Part shown: piece after piece, positions 47,690-58,746 of the stretch
Numbering within the stretch: the stretch's first letter is position 1
How the letters are laid out: each line of letters starts with the position of its first letter
Source of the DNA: Spirogloea muscicola
Taxonomy: Eukaryota; Streptophyta; Zygnematophyceae; Spirogloeales; Spirogloeaceae
Length of the DNA stretch: 64,000 bases
Assembly: GCA_009602725.1 (NCBI GenBank)
Contig: WELB01000037.1
Coordinates: forward strand, 724,445 to 788,444
Direction: 5' to 3'
Made by a program: the position numbers and the translations under genes
The notes under the pieces: generated by a model
The model's input: only the letters and a program-made list of their open reading frames with translations
Databases searched by the model: none
Told to the model about the DNA's origin: nothing

Positions 47690-48135
47690 GGCGGCTACGG
47701 AAGTGGTCCTCCCTCCTCCATCTACAGCGCTCAGAGTCTACAGCGCTCCCAGGCACTCGCGATACACCTGCGTGCTAGCATTAGGCCAGGCTGATGGCTT
47801 CCGTGGTGGTGGTCTGGCTCCTCAGCTTAGCTTGTCAGATGTGTACGTGCTCACTCCATCATATTAGTGCCCCCCTTAGCTACCTCATTACCCCGTTACC
47901 AAAACATATGGCTAGAATTGGCCGCCCTTTCGACTTCATGCGCACCGCACGCCTTCTCTCTCTCTTTGGGCTGGCCTCTCACAGCCACCAGTCATTTTGG
48001 AAGCACGATATCCCTGCTCTCCTTCTGTGTGAGGCCAGCCCAAACGAATGGACAAGGGCTGCAAGGGCCGGATGGCGCAAGTAGCAGGAGTCTAGTCTCT
48101 AAGACGTCAGCAATTAAACATTCAGTAACCTCTAG
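47690..48135 (+). mobile_element. LINE ORF end and tail next to the lipase start
   Basis: A + strand remnant ends L-S-D-V-Y-V-L-T-P-S-Y-stop at about 47832-47867, a diverged form of the shared LINE ending. It is followed by the 65-bp module (47907-47970), then ctttgggctggcctctcaca. A reverse-strand LINE end (P-D-L-H-L-L-T-like, near 48118-48152) closes the block. It lies directly upstream of the lipase start codon, so it may include part of that promoter. Confidence 0.6.
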
Positions 48136-48152
48136 TCAGTAAGTGCAAGTCT

Positions 48153-49172
48153 GGATTACTAGAGGGCGGAAAAGCGTCGCCCTGACGGCCCTCTTCGAGG
48201 GTGGCGTCAGGGCAGCAACTCTCTCTCCCATGGGGGGCAGCATCGGCGGCACTCAAGAAGAAGCAGCAGCTCTTCCAAAGTCAGGCGATGGCTGTGAGGA
48301 AGCAGCCCACAGGGAGACAAAATTCATGCCCCAGCCCATTTCAGGCCTGCAGCACAGCTCGGGTCTATTGCCAGGCATCAAATGGCCGGGCAACCTCTGC
48401 GTTGCCGACCACTGCCTCGTCTGAACCCCGTCGCACTGGCCTCATCTCTCGCTTGTTTGACATACACGTGCTACTAGCCATGAAATCCTCAGCAGCTCGG
48501 CACGAGGCCGCATTCAAGCTCTCTTGATGGTAGTTGCGGTCTCTCTTTGTACTTCAATTGCTGTGGCCCTTATGTTTTTCTGATTGTATCTCCTCCGGCC
48601 AATGAGGACTTAGCGCCCTGTAGCCCGTGCTTTTGATCACACAGGCCACCTTCGTCCTGCCACGGCCTGTTGCTGTAGGCCGCCAAGCAGCATTGTCACT
48701 CGTGGATGGCATTGCAGCTCCTGCAGTTGTCTGACCACGCTGTTGTCATCGACCCAGGCAGTGCAGGCCACTGTAGAAAGCCTCATAGTGCTGCTTGCAT
48801 GCTAAACCGTCGGCTTGAGTGGGGCATTGAAGGGCCAGCCACCGTCGAGCACAGAGAAGAACATCCTGGTGAAGCCTCACGGCTTCATTACCTTTCGCTG
48901 ATCCTCAGTAAAGGATGTTGACATCAGAGGAGTCCATTGTGCTCCAGGGTGAGCGTGTCACTAAGCGCTCCTTACTCATCTCAAGCGTCTTGGAGGCAGA
49001 GGCCTGAAAGGGCTGGCAATACGAAGTAGCACTATCAAGCACGGGCTTTGCGGTGTGCTCGCAATATACTTATTGCTGCTAAGATGCTGGACGAGGCAGG
49101 CGGGTGAGGCCCTGGCAGAAGCGCAGCTCGTTTATGGCCACGCAGGCTGTGGAACACGACGAGCATACTTAC
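48153..49172. other. No recognisable gene
   Basis: Mixed sequence with short open frames. The first 250 bases resemble tail-mosaic DNA (gcgatggctgtgagga and similar). The rest shows nothing I can identify. Confidence 0.3.
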
Positions 49173-49540
49173 CTGCCAAGTGCCTAAGGTGGTGAGCACG
49201 ATCGACTGAAAATTCTCTGCAGCAGGGTGAGAGTTCTGTAAAAGCAGGTAAGGCTCTGGAAGAGGTACTCAAATAGTAAAAGTTCCTCGATTGATCAAGC
49301 CGATACTTAAAGTGCATACTAGCAGAAGCAGCTGCTGCATGTAGAGATGCCAGCAGTTGCTCAACCCAAACGGGAGGAGATCCTTGTCGGACAGGCAGCC
49401 AGCCGTGCCAAGCTAGCATGTTGCTAAGGGCCAGGAGGGTGATAAGATTATACCGCAGTGAGGATCGAAATTCTGATCCTCACTGAGCTGCTGAGGATGG
49501 ATGCATCGCTTCCAGACAAAAGGGTCCTTGGTGTCCATAA
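49173..49540 (-). CDS. Unassigned gene, three linked exons
   Basis: Three reverse-strand segments with good splice signals join in phase: 49540-49454, 49412-49320 and 49216-49173 (the last with donor gtaagt). The translation contains MDTKDPFVWKRCIHPQQLS, then HCAWHGWLPVRQGSPPVWVE, QLLASLHAAAASA and NFQSIVLTTLGTWQ. Composition looks like a real protein, but I recognise no family. More exons probably lie on both sides: a likely upstream one at about 49670-49775 reads DDEPAEPASSASLVASAA, but I could not join it in phase. Confidence 0.4.
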
Positions 49541-50270
49541 CTGCAGCTTCATACACGAATGCTGTGAAGCACTTGCTGTGCTACACATCATGCATACACA
49601 AGGTGGTGGTGGTGATGGCCTCTGGGAGAGGCGCTGAATACCTGGCTACCAGCCGGGTACAGAGCACATAACCTCATCTGATTGGTGGTGCCAGGGTGAG
49701 CTAGTGGAGTGGCTGCTGAAGCCACCAAGGAGGCAGAACTAGCCGGCTCAGCTGGTTCATCGTCAGCTGCAGCAGATAATGCCAAGGGACATGACAACGT
49801 CAGCCCGTGACCATTAGCAGAGAGTGGTTAATGAGTTGCCCGTCCGAGAAAGTTTGTAATTGCAAGTTCAATAAAAAGTAACACTGTCAGTGGCAAGCTG
49901 CATCAAGTCAGTTCAGCAGCGGATAGGAGGGATGGAGCCTGACTTTGTTCCCAGCGTCCTGGGTTCGTTGTCGAGGATCTAGCTTGTGGATCTGGCTGTT
50001 TCTATGGAAGCTGATAGTTAGCGCCGAGATCGAAGAGCTTGTCAGTCTCCTTACCCAGGTCCTTACCCTCGACGATAACTAAGCCGCGTGCACCCAAGGT
50101 CATTGGTCGAGGATCCGCATGCAACCGACAACAAGCATCTGTTCTCTTCCATCAGGCCAGTTCTGCTGAGACAGGGTGCCGGGCTGCCACTTTTCATGAC
50201 CCTTCCCTCGCTTGCTGTGGCAGAAGACTACCACCGACAGAAGACAGTCGGATGGAAGAGCCAAAGAAGC
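49541..50270. other. Upstream region of the unassigned gene
   Basis: May contain further reverse-strand exons (for example the Ala/Ser-rich stretch at about 49670-49775 and a segment near 50060-50095 ending at a gtaagg donor). Nothing is certain. Confidence 0.3.
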
Positions 50271-51800
50271 AGAGCCGTAGGCATAGGGAGTACGGGGGGC
50301 AGAGGCGAGGAAGAAACAGAAGAAAGAACGCTTCCAGGACAGGGCGGTTGCTGGAAGAAGCCAGCTCAGAGAAAGAGTGAACAGCGGAGAAGGGGGGCTC
50401 CGGCTGACGCTGAAAGGACATACAGGCAAGGCTGGGTGTCGGTGGCATGGGCTAGCTGCTTCGGTGATTGGGCCCGAGGGAGCGCCTACTTCAGAAGAAG
50501 AACTTCTGGTGCTCACACCAGGAGAAGAAGAGCTGTTTCAAGAAGAAAGTGCTCGCCCATTGAGGATAGGGGCCAAACGCAGCGAGGGCCCCTGAAAAGG
50601 GCCATCCCAAAGAATGAACAAGGCAGCTTAGCCGTTGGCCGAAACAAGAAGCAAAAGCGACGCTGGCAGTAGCACAGGCTCAGGGTTCAGGGCCCGCGAC
50701 CCTCGAACGTGCCGGTCGGCGCGGTCGTGCGGTCTGCAGGCCCCACGGCCCTCCCGGCGGGCCTGCGGTCATCATGGCTGGCATCCGGCCGGCGCGGCGT
50801 GCCGGCCGCATAGCGACGTGGCATTACGCGTGGCGGCACACGCGTGCTCGTCTCCGCCGTTGGCGCGCCGCGGCCCGGGCGGGCGCACGTGCACCGGGAT
50901 AGCCGTACCGACCGCCGGGAAGTCCTCCTCCGAGGGCAGGGAGAAGAAATTTTCGAGAGAAGAAGAAAGTGCCCACCCATTGAGGATAGGGGCTGGAAAA
51001 GCCAGCCCAAAAAAGAGTGACTCCCCTCCTCCTGGCTGGCGGAGGGGAGTCCCTAAAAGCCTGGTTTCCCTTTCCCTTCAACCCGCTGCGACCATTTACA
51101 CCGACCCCGGACCTTCTTCTCTCCCCACCATCTTCACCGTCGCCATCAGCACCGCCATGGCCGCTGCTCCCCATCACCGCTTTCAGCGCTCCCCTCACCG
51201 ATATTGATACCAGCAGCTGCATCCTTCCTCGCCTCCACACAATTCAGCGTTCCAACATCGCAGCCGCCATGGCTTCCGCCGGATGCCGCCTCCGTCTCCG
51301 GCCCCGCCGCCTCCGCCTCTGCCGAGTCCGGTCGGCGGTGGCAGCTCCCTTATCAGGGCTCCGCGTGCACCGCCAAGCCCGCCTGGCCCCGGCCCTGAGG
51401 AAGTGCTCGCCCATTGAGAATAGGGGCTGGAAAAGCCAGCCCGAAAAAGAATGAACAGAGTACGAGAAGGGGGCCAGGGGAAGCGCTAAGAAACAGAAAC
51501 AAAGCAGCTACGAATCACTCAGTAACCTCTGCTAAGCAGCCGCAGGTCGGCGATGCTAGGCTCGTTGAAGTGGGTCCCCTGGCCAGAGCCAGAGGCAGCA
51601 GCGAGGGCTCTGCCGGCATGAAGGTGCAACGCCCGGGTCTGCAGCGAGACGGCCAGGCGCATTCGATACACTTGCGCCAGCGACCTGGCTGCAGGAAAGT
51701 CTACCGGCCCTGAGCCCCCCCAGACGCTATTGCTGTTCGGAAAGTGCTCGCCCATTGAGAATAGGGGCTGAAAAAGCCTGCCCAAAATAGAATCAACAAA
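50271..51800 (-). mobile_element. Mosaic of LINE family B tails and GC-rich pieces
   Basis: At least four reverse-strand tail ends marked by gtgctcgcccattgag, ataggggctgg and ccagcccaaaa lie here, near 50530-50610, 50960-51015, 51395-51460 and 51735-51785. The hairpin GGGCTGG-AAAAG-CCAGCCC is perfect at 50990-51008 and 51424-51442. A coding end S-I-A-D-L-R-L-L-S-R-G-Y-stop is on the reverse strand at about 51519-51557. GC-rich segments between them (50690-50930, 51100-51390) contain no recognisable gene. Confidence 0.65.
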
Positions 51801-51841
51801 GTACGAGAAGGAGAAGGTGCTCGCCCATTGAGAAGAGATGA

Positions 51842-52250
51842 GACCGTGTATTAGAAAGAAATGTAGGCCAAATGGCCAGGTACAAAGGCAAGCACATATA
51901 AAGATCTACATAACCTACAGCAGATTGACCCGCTCAATAACCACGGGTCAAAACATAAAGGTCACTACTCGATGCATGAATACTAGATGCCAGGAACGGA
52001 GCCCTTCTGCCACCTACTAGAGCTCGCCCAGCTTTCTGGTGCAAGGCACTAGCCTGAGCACGCTGCAAACAGGCCGAAACTCGTCGTCGCAAGAGCGACA
52101 GGTATGCAGCTGGCAAGCCCACCTCAGCCGGAAACACATCTGCACGTCGAGTGTAGCCTAGATTGGCAATGTTTTGAAGCAGAGTGTGGAAGCGAGGACC
52201 CAGACAGCCAAAATTGTCGATTGCAGCTGGCAGGAGTTGATCGCATTGGG
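51842..52250 (-). mobile_element. LINE 3' part, family A
   Basis: A reverse-strand copy of the last 410 bases of the main LINE (about 34420-34826), covering the coding end from Q-L-L-P-A-A-I-D to the stop and the tail. Identity by eye is very high, with a few substitutions and a small frame break. It ends at 52250, and the 65-bp module (52258-52316) follows. Confidence 0.85.
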
Positions 52251-52257
52251 GAGAGAA

Positions 52258-52570
52258 GGCGCGCGGGGCGCATGAATTGAAAGGGAGGCCAATTCAAGCC
52301 AATACATTGTTCATTGGGAGAAGAGGGGCTGGCAAAGCCAACCCAAAAAGAATGGACACTAAGGGGGCCAGGGAAAGCGCTAAGAAAAACAAGCACACAA
52401 AGAAACAAAGCAGCTACGGATCACTCAGTAACCCCTGCTAAGCAGCCTCAGGTCAGCGACGCTAGGCTCCTGGAAGTGGGTCCCCTGGCGGCTGCTTAGC
52501 TGAGGTTACTGAGTGATTTGATTTTCTTCTCCTGGCCAGAGCCATCCCCACTTTCTGCAACAGCTGTTGC
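52258..52570 (-). mobile_element. 65-bp module plus family B tail
   Basis: Module copy at 52258-52316, then gagaagaggggctggcaaag and the family B tail with a reverse-strand ORF end near 52440-52460. A + strand end (ctgcttagctgaggttactg) lies at about 52492-52512, so two tails face each other. Confidence 0.6.
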
Positions 52571-53412
52571 CTGAACAGTGTACTGGCCTGAATTTGGCCA
52601 CCCTTTCAGTTTATGGGCACCGCGCGCCTTCTGCTTAGCCCAGGCATTGCAAAGCGGCCCTGCAATGTACTGCCCGGCCTGGCCTGGACCAGCACAAGTG
52701 GCGCCAGCGCAAGCGCGGCAACCAAGCGGAGCAGGCCCAGGGCGCGGGGCGGCAGCCGCTCGTAAGGACGCGCCTGTTGCAGGAGGCACATCATCCCAAA
52801 CCAGCGGGGTCTTGCCGCCATCACTGGCAGTGGCAGCCAACCTGGACATAGTGGCAGTCCGCAGGAAGGCAGATTCTCAGCGTCTGCTCCATCTCTACAA
52901 TGGGCACGCCTGCACTTAGGTCCATCGCCAAATGACGCAGCGAGTTCCAGCGGTTTACTGACGCGGCAGCCTGGAAATGTTCCCTTCTCTTCTTGCGTGC
53001 TGCTGCACCCGTGCCCTTCACAAGGGCGGAGCCAGGGCTGGCAGCCTCCTGCACCTCATGAGATCAGGAGGTGGGAGGAGCTCATGACGCCGCAAACCAT
53101 CACAGTGGCTGCAGCTGCGGTCGAATATCGCACGGAGCATTATGCTGGAGAAGGCGTTCTGAAGTCCAGCACGCTCTCGGCTTTGGCCATGCTGGCAACC
53201 TTTTTAAAGCACTGGAGGGGCCATCGCTGCCGCCGGCAGATCGGGCAATGTTTCTTTCCTCAGAAATGCAGGCGGCAACACGAGCGTACAATGCAGGTCA
53301 ACTGGCAAGCATGGCAGCCCTCAATCAGCACCGGCCTACTTCGGCTCGCCGGCTGCAACTCACCAGGCCCCCCTTCCCGCCAGCCGCGGCGGCTTACTCT
53401 GCCGGCTGCTAG
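52571..53412 (+). other. Unassigned, possibly coding
   Basis: Begins with a + strand copy of the 65-bp module (52568-52640). A + strand frame at 53071-53412 ends FLSSEMQAATRAYNAGQLAS...YSAGC-stop, and a reverse-strand frame at 52845-53054 reads KKRREHFQAAASVNRWNSLR. Either could be an exon; neither has a family I recognise. Confidence 0.3.
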
Positions 53413-55921
53413 TGTGCACCTGCAAAAATGTTTGTGTGAGCAGCTGGCATTGCCATTTTGCTTCTGTCTTGGCGCTTCATCTTGCAAGTCCGCCAAGCAC
53501 TCATCACGCAATGGCAGGGGTGTGTGAAATCTGGTGCAGGCAATAGCAGGTGCACGAGGAGCTGGCACTTTCCCTATCCAAGCAACTGTCAGCACAGGGA
53601 ACCTGTGGGTCCACGAGCACATGTAGCTCGCCAAAGGGCCGGTCACCTTTTCCCATTTCGCACGCACCTTGAATCTGCGAGCAAATCTCTCTACATGCTG
53701 AGGTGAGAAGGACTGCGTTGAGAGACCTGAGGTTGTTTTCAGGGATCATACTGCAGATGGCAGTTTGTTGGAGAAACACGAAAACTGCATGTAAGGATCC
53801 CTGTGAGAGTAGGGGTACGGTATGTGTGACTTGGCCACAAATGATGTACATGCAGGGGAGATTGCAAGCCATCAAGATTGACTGACGAACTCTTTGTCAA
53901 GAAGAGCGTTTCTCCCAGTCAGTCGCTGTAGTGAGGCCCTGCCACAGCAATTTAGCGTACTGGCCAGAGATCTCTGAGCGAGCTCTAGCCCACTGTGGTT
54001 GTGTGCGCGTAGTCTTGGCTGACAGGCCCAATATGAGGACACAGAAATACCCCAACAATCTAAGACTGAGCACCAATGATACAGTCTTACATCTACAGCC
54101 GGATGTCACGCCCGGACACACGGTCGAAACTGCCAAAAATTGGTTGAGAAGGCGTACCATACAGAACCAATACAGACGAGTGCGATGTGAAAGTTTTCCA
54201 AATACATGGGATGCTGGTGAGGATTCCATGTCGAGTCCCTCAGTTTATCAGCATATGGAATCTGCTACCTACTATGTCTGATCTGCTTCCTCGTACTAGC
54301 GCATAGATTCGATGTGGGCTAGAGATGGTCGGATTGCACAGCCTCTGCAGTAGGTGTGCGGCACAAGATCAGCAGCGTTTGCCCATCTTCAAAGATAAGT
54401 GAGAATTGCTCTATGTTTTGCACATGCTGCTGTGCCACCAACTGCGTTGGCCCTTACTAGGACTAAAAGAATATAGGCAGGGGCCCAAATGTAGCGAGCA
54501 TAAAGTAGAGGCCTCCAAGATATTGTCAGCACCAAAATAAGCAAAGCATGCATACTCTACCTTGCCACTGCAAGAAGATCAATCCAGTCATGGACGATCC
54601 CAGCGAAGGCTTCAGGCAGCTGACTGCAGGGATATGCATATACAGACCAATAACACGTGCTAATTGCCTGTGTCAAATATTGGCAGTAGTACCACAGAAC
54701 CTACTACATTTACATCTCACCGTGAATGTTGGTTGCGTTTTTGCTTGGAGAGAGTGCTCGTGCTCCAACTCCTTTGCTTGCACATGACATTGGCCCGAGT
54801 AATAGAGAGCATATAGGACAGACTCGTTCTTTGCTTCTGAGGCCGTCATAAACGGCTAGCATACTAAAGTAGCACGCCATAGGAGCAGTGCATGGCACAT
54901 CACACTTGACATAGTGGCCTAAGCGGCTTTTGCCCTCACCCTCTCACAGTTCCTGACATGATGGGTACCATGCCTACCTAATGTAGCTGTACTAGCTGCA
55001 CAGCACGCCCAGGCAGCTGACGTAATGATACATGGCTACACCTCATCTGTTTCCCATTGGTGTTGATGTGCTGGCATCAGAGGAGTCAAGCAGAATGGAT
55101 TGGCTGTGCTTCTTACTACATTTGGCTATAGTAACCCTCATCAATGTACATGGACGGCAAGTCCATGTACATTTGCTCACACTCCCTCTTCACAGACATG
55201 CGAGGGTCCATCCTTGCGCAAGACTGGAAGCTTCATCTCAAGTAAGGTAAGGTCATAATGTAGAAGTCCAATTGTGTTCCATGCCTATTTTGGCCTTCAT
55301 GCACCACGGACTTGGTCAGTCACCAGCGCAGCAGCAGCAAGCCAAGAGCGCGGTATGTTGGTGGGGCTACATCCTACCTGCCCTTACTCTGCTGCCAAGT
55401 GAAGCCCTGTCTTGTGGTCTAGCACTCCACTGCCCATCATAGACCCGCGGCTAATCTGCACCATGCAGTGCCGCTAACAGTTGCAGAAGTGACACCACAT
55501 TTCTGCAGCCAAGAGCTCAACAATGCGGGCTCTTTATTGCTTTCAAAAATTGACACACATCATACACAGGAAATTTGTGCTGTTCTACCACTGGCGGTTG
55601 ATTTGCCAGTGGCGCGAGAATGTGAATGTAGATGGGGTCCCTCGCTCGGCATGAGAGTGCACCGCTTTGTGCTCCTTACATCAAGAGAGGAGCTTATGGC
55701 CTCAGTGCCTTGCCCGCAAACTGAAGCTCTTATAGAGCCAGCAGGGCCGCAGGCACGGTGCAGAATGCTTATGAGGTGTTATTGCTATGACGTAATGAGG
55801 GGGATGTACAGGCCCTGCACCCTGACCATGGCGGCGCCGCCAACTGATGTGCGACTGTTAGGCGCCTTACTCAAAATGCCTCTGTGCAGTGTATAGCCAG
55901 TGGCTTGCTCCTGTTGGCTTT
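53413..55921. other. No recognisable gene
   Basis: Short open frames on both strands, no known domains. The right-hand part is downstream of the selenium-binding-protein-like gene and may be its 3' region. Confidence 0.3.
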
Positions 55922-57556
55922 CTAGGGGAGGTTGCCAATTCCTACACTGGGGTAGAAGGCCATGCCGCAGGGCGTGTAGGAGCCATAACGCGACTGAATA
56001 ATCGTGTCAAAGTCATTGTCGCGCCTAATCCATTTGGGGTCCAGCACAAGGGATGTTTCGTTGTAAATGGTCATGTACACTTTGTGGTCGCCGTTTTGAT
56101 GGATAGTCCCGAAAGGTGTTGGCAGCGGGCCAGCATTGGGGTGTGCGCCTGCCAAATCAATATGAAATTACTTATGTCCAGGTCAAGGGGGAGCTGGCTC
56201 CGGAGGAGCCAAGAGGAGCCAAGAGCATATCCTCAAGATCACATAACAGCATGATCAAAGGACATAGCCCCGAGCGAATGATGACCCATTTGCAAGCATG
56301 GGTACTAACCAGGGTTATTGAGGTCGAGTGCGTAGTTGGCGACAGCCAAGCGGTAGCCCTGGAACCTGTTGGAAACGCGGACGTAGGATGGACCAGAACC
56401 GGTACCCAGGAACAGCTCGTCAATGATCTTCAAGCTTGTGGCGTTCGAATAATCGAAGTAGATGATCTGTTCCAGCAGCATGCCAGTGGGAGCATGGGAG
56501 CATCAACAGTCTGCTTTAAGTCAACATACTAGCACTTCGCACCACTACTACGATTACCAAAGAGGCTATGCCATGATTTGGCAGCCATTGCAGAGGGAGA
56601 GCTGGAAGAAGCCTAGCAGGATACATGCAACACATGTATACCTAACTGGCTGCAAGAGGGACGGTCACAAAATGCAGCAAGCCCTGTCTGATCGAATGTA
56701 AGATGAGAAGCAGGCCCACCGAGCCGGCTGCGTTAAGGGAGATGAAGCCGCGCTTGTAGAAGATCTTTGACTGGTTGAAGAGGCTGCCCGCTACGAGCTC
56801 AATGTGGTGTGGTACAGGGTTGTACCCATAAATTGCAGTAAGGTCCAGAACCACCGTCACCTTGACGGGGTTTGTCTTTGGCTCCACCAGGTAAATCCTG
56901 CCCGTCATGGCGCCTGCGCCATGGTAGGAAGCAAATTGCTGCAATTAGCTGCCATGCAGGCGCAACACATTCTACATACTGTGAAGGCTGGCAATGCACA
57001 GACTTACATAATGGGATACTCTCTAACACTCACAGCACAGATTCTGATGCGTGCGTACCAGTAACGTAGGCGCGGGAAGCCCCTTCAAGAGCGATGAACT
57101 TGGCTGCGAAATTGCCAGCGCCCGCTTCTGTTGTTACAGTCTTCAGAAGGGTGCGGTTGGACAAGCCCCAGATTCTGACTGTACTCATCACCTGGAGGCC
57201 TGCAACCCACAGTTGGCATGCACGGACATCCCTCAGAGAATTCAATGCAAAAGCGGGTGTTGGAATGTCTTCAAGAAAATCATCTGGATTGCAAAATAGC
57301 TCGTGACAAGTTTGATTTGCTCGTCTTCACGGTGACGTCTTCTTGCACAAGCCTCTTCTCGTGATGGTTGATAGAGTACCCGGAGACCCGGCATAGGCTG
57401 AGGAGGGGACAATATAATCCGTGGTCATGAAAAGGTCCTGTGCTTCAGTCACGGCCACTCCATAGGGCTGCAGGTCCGCTGGAGCGGGTGCCGGAGGGTA
57501 GGTCGCAACGACGTTTGAGTATCTGTCAACCTCCACAAGCTGGCCACCGGACCCGC
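55922..57556 (-). CDS. Selenium-binding-protein-like beta-propeller protein, 5' end missing
   Basis: SBP56-type proteins are beta-propellers; the animal and bacterial members studied oxidise methanethiol. Five reverse-strand exons join in phase: 57556-57380, 57199-57059, 56913-56720, 56466-56310, 56148-55922 (about 298 residues). Visible: GGQLVEVDRYSNVVATYP, LQPYGVAVTEAQDLFMTTDY, STVRIWGLSNRTLLKTVTT, MTGRIYLVEPKTNP, SIIYFDYSNATSLKIIDELF, GTGSGPSYVRVSNRFQGYRL, HQNGDHKVYMTIYNE and YGSYTPCGMAF. This is the repeated blade pattern with G-D-H-K-V near the end, as in the family. The first exon found starts with two bases of a split codon, so an upstream exon must exist, but between 57557 and the virus-derived block at about 58000 I found none. 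The assignment to the wide SBP-like group is firmer than any specific function. Confidence 0.75.
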
Positions 57557-58000
57557 CTGGACACGGAAAACACACCGAGCATGTCAGGAGGTTGTGGCTT
57601 AGGGTTGCCCCTTGTACAGGCAGAGCCCTAGACCTTTCACTGCATGGAACTACTGATTGTCCACAAAGGAACGCTTTGAAGCAGATTAAATGCATAAGAC
57701 AGAGGACATAGCTGCCCAGAGAGAAGTAGATAGTCTGGCTTTTTTTAGTGGGCTGACTGTCACTTCTACCATCCTTATGATTTTCAAGATAGTAGACAAG
57801 TTGCAGCTCCTTCACATTCCCAGGTAGCACTCTATGGCTGTGCTAATGTCGATGTGAAGCTTTCTAAGCAATTCAATTCACGTTAAACATGTATTTGCAT
57901 TTTCCGTCCGCTCAACACATGGGTCATCTTCGTCACAAAGACATTATGTTGGTCTCAGAGCAGAAGCTTCATTCTGCCATATCAGAGATCCGTTGTGGCC
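57557..58000. other. Intron or junction between host gene and virus-derived block
   Basis: Base composition shifts toward A/T here. There are no exons or repeats that I can identify. Confidence 0.35.
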
Positions 58001-58019
58001 ATTCTTAGCACTTCAACTT

Positions 58020-58740
58020 GGTAGCAAGTTAGTTCTTTGAAGGGAGGGGAGGGAGGAGAGGAGGGGGAGCTCTACAGCTATGGACTTACTGATCCAGAAG
58101 AAGGCCTGTGTTGGACTTACCATGGCAAGCATACACCACTTGTAGTGGAAGACGCAGATGCTATTGTAGTGTTCAATGTAGATAAGATAAGATATATGGC
58201 AGAGATGATACACACAATGTTAGGACAGCACACTCTTTAGAAGGCAACATGCGCTTCTACGAATATCATCTTAAGGATCTGGAATTACCCTGGTTATCCA
58301 TGATAAGACTGCAACTAATCCCAGCTATGCAAATAGGTGGAAAGGGGAGCTTTTTGTAGCTGCTCATAACCTTGTTGCTAAGAAATCGTACCCTATAAAC
58401 GTGTATGCTATACGAGTTGTAGGTACGCTGTTCACATTCTACAAGGCTACAGCAACACTTGGTTACATAAAAGAGACAGCCAAGGGATTCCCAAACATGT
58501 GTACAATGGAGGTTTAGCGGTATCTTCCTGTAATAGACAACCCGTCTGGACTCACAGCATATGACCTATGTGATGTGAGCGACAAAGAATTAATATTGAG
58601 ATGTATGTGTCTTCAGGTCTTTAAGAGGTCAGGAAAAATGTCATAAGCACCGGTTGTGCATAGACATAAAGATAGGTTTGCTATAAAAATGAAGGAAGAG
58701 AGTTCTGCACACTATGGCATAGATACCATGAAAAGTTACA
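58020..58740 (+). pseudogene. Degraded viral gene remnant
   Basis: Protein-like stretches in the + direction (for example VVEDADAIVVFNVDKIRYMA and, further on, SYPINVYAIRVVGTLFTFYK) in AT-rich DNA. It is broken in a few places. No family is recognised. It precedes the intact orphan ORF and has the same orientation. Confidence 0.5.
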
Positions 58741-58746
58741 CTTGCA

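Noticed and set aside
53931-54281. Forward open frame of 116 residues
   Set aside because: No known domain, no splice partners, and an equally long frame on the other strand.
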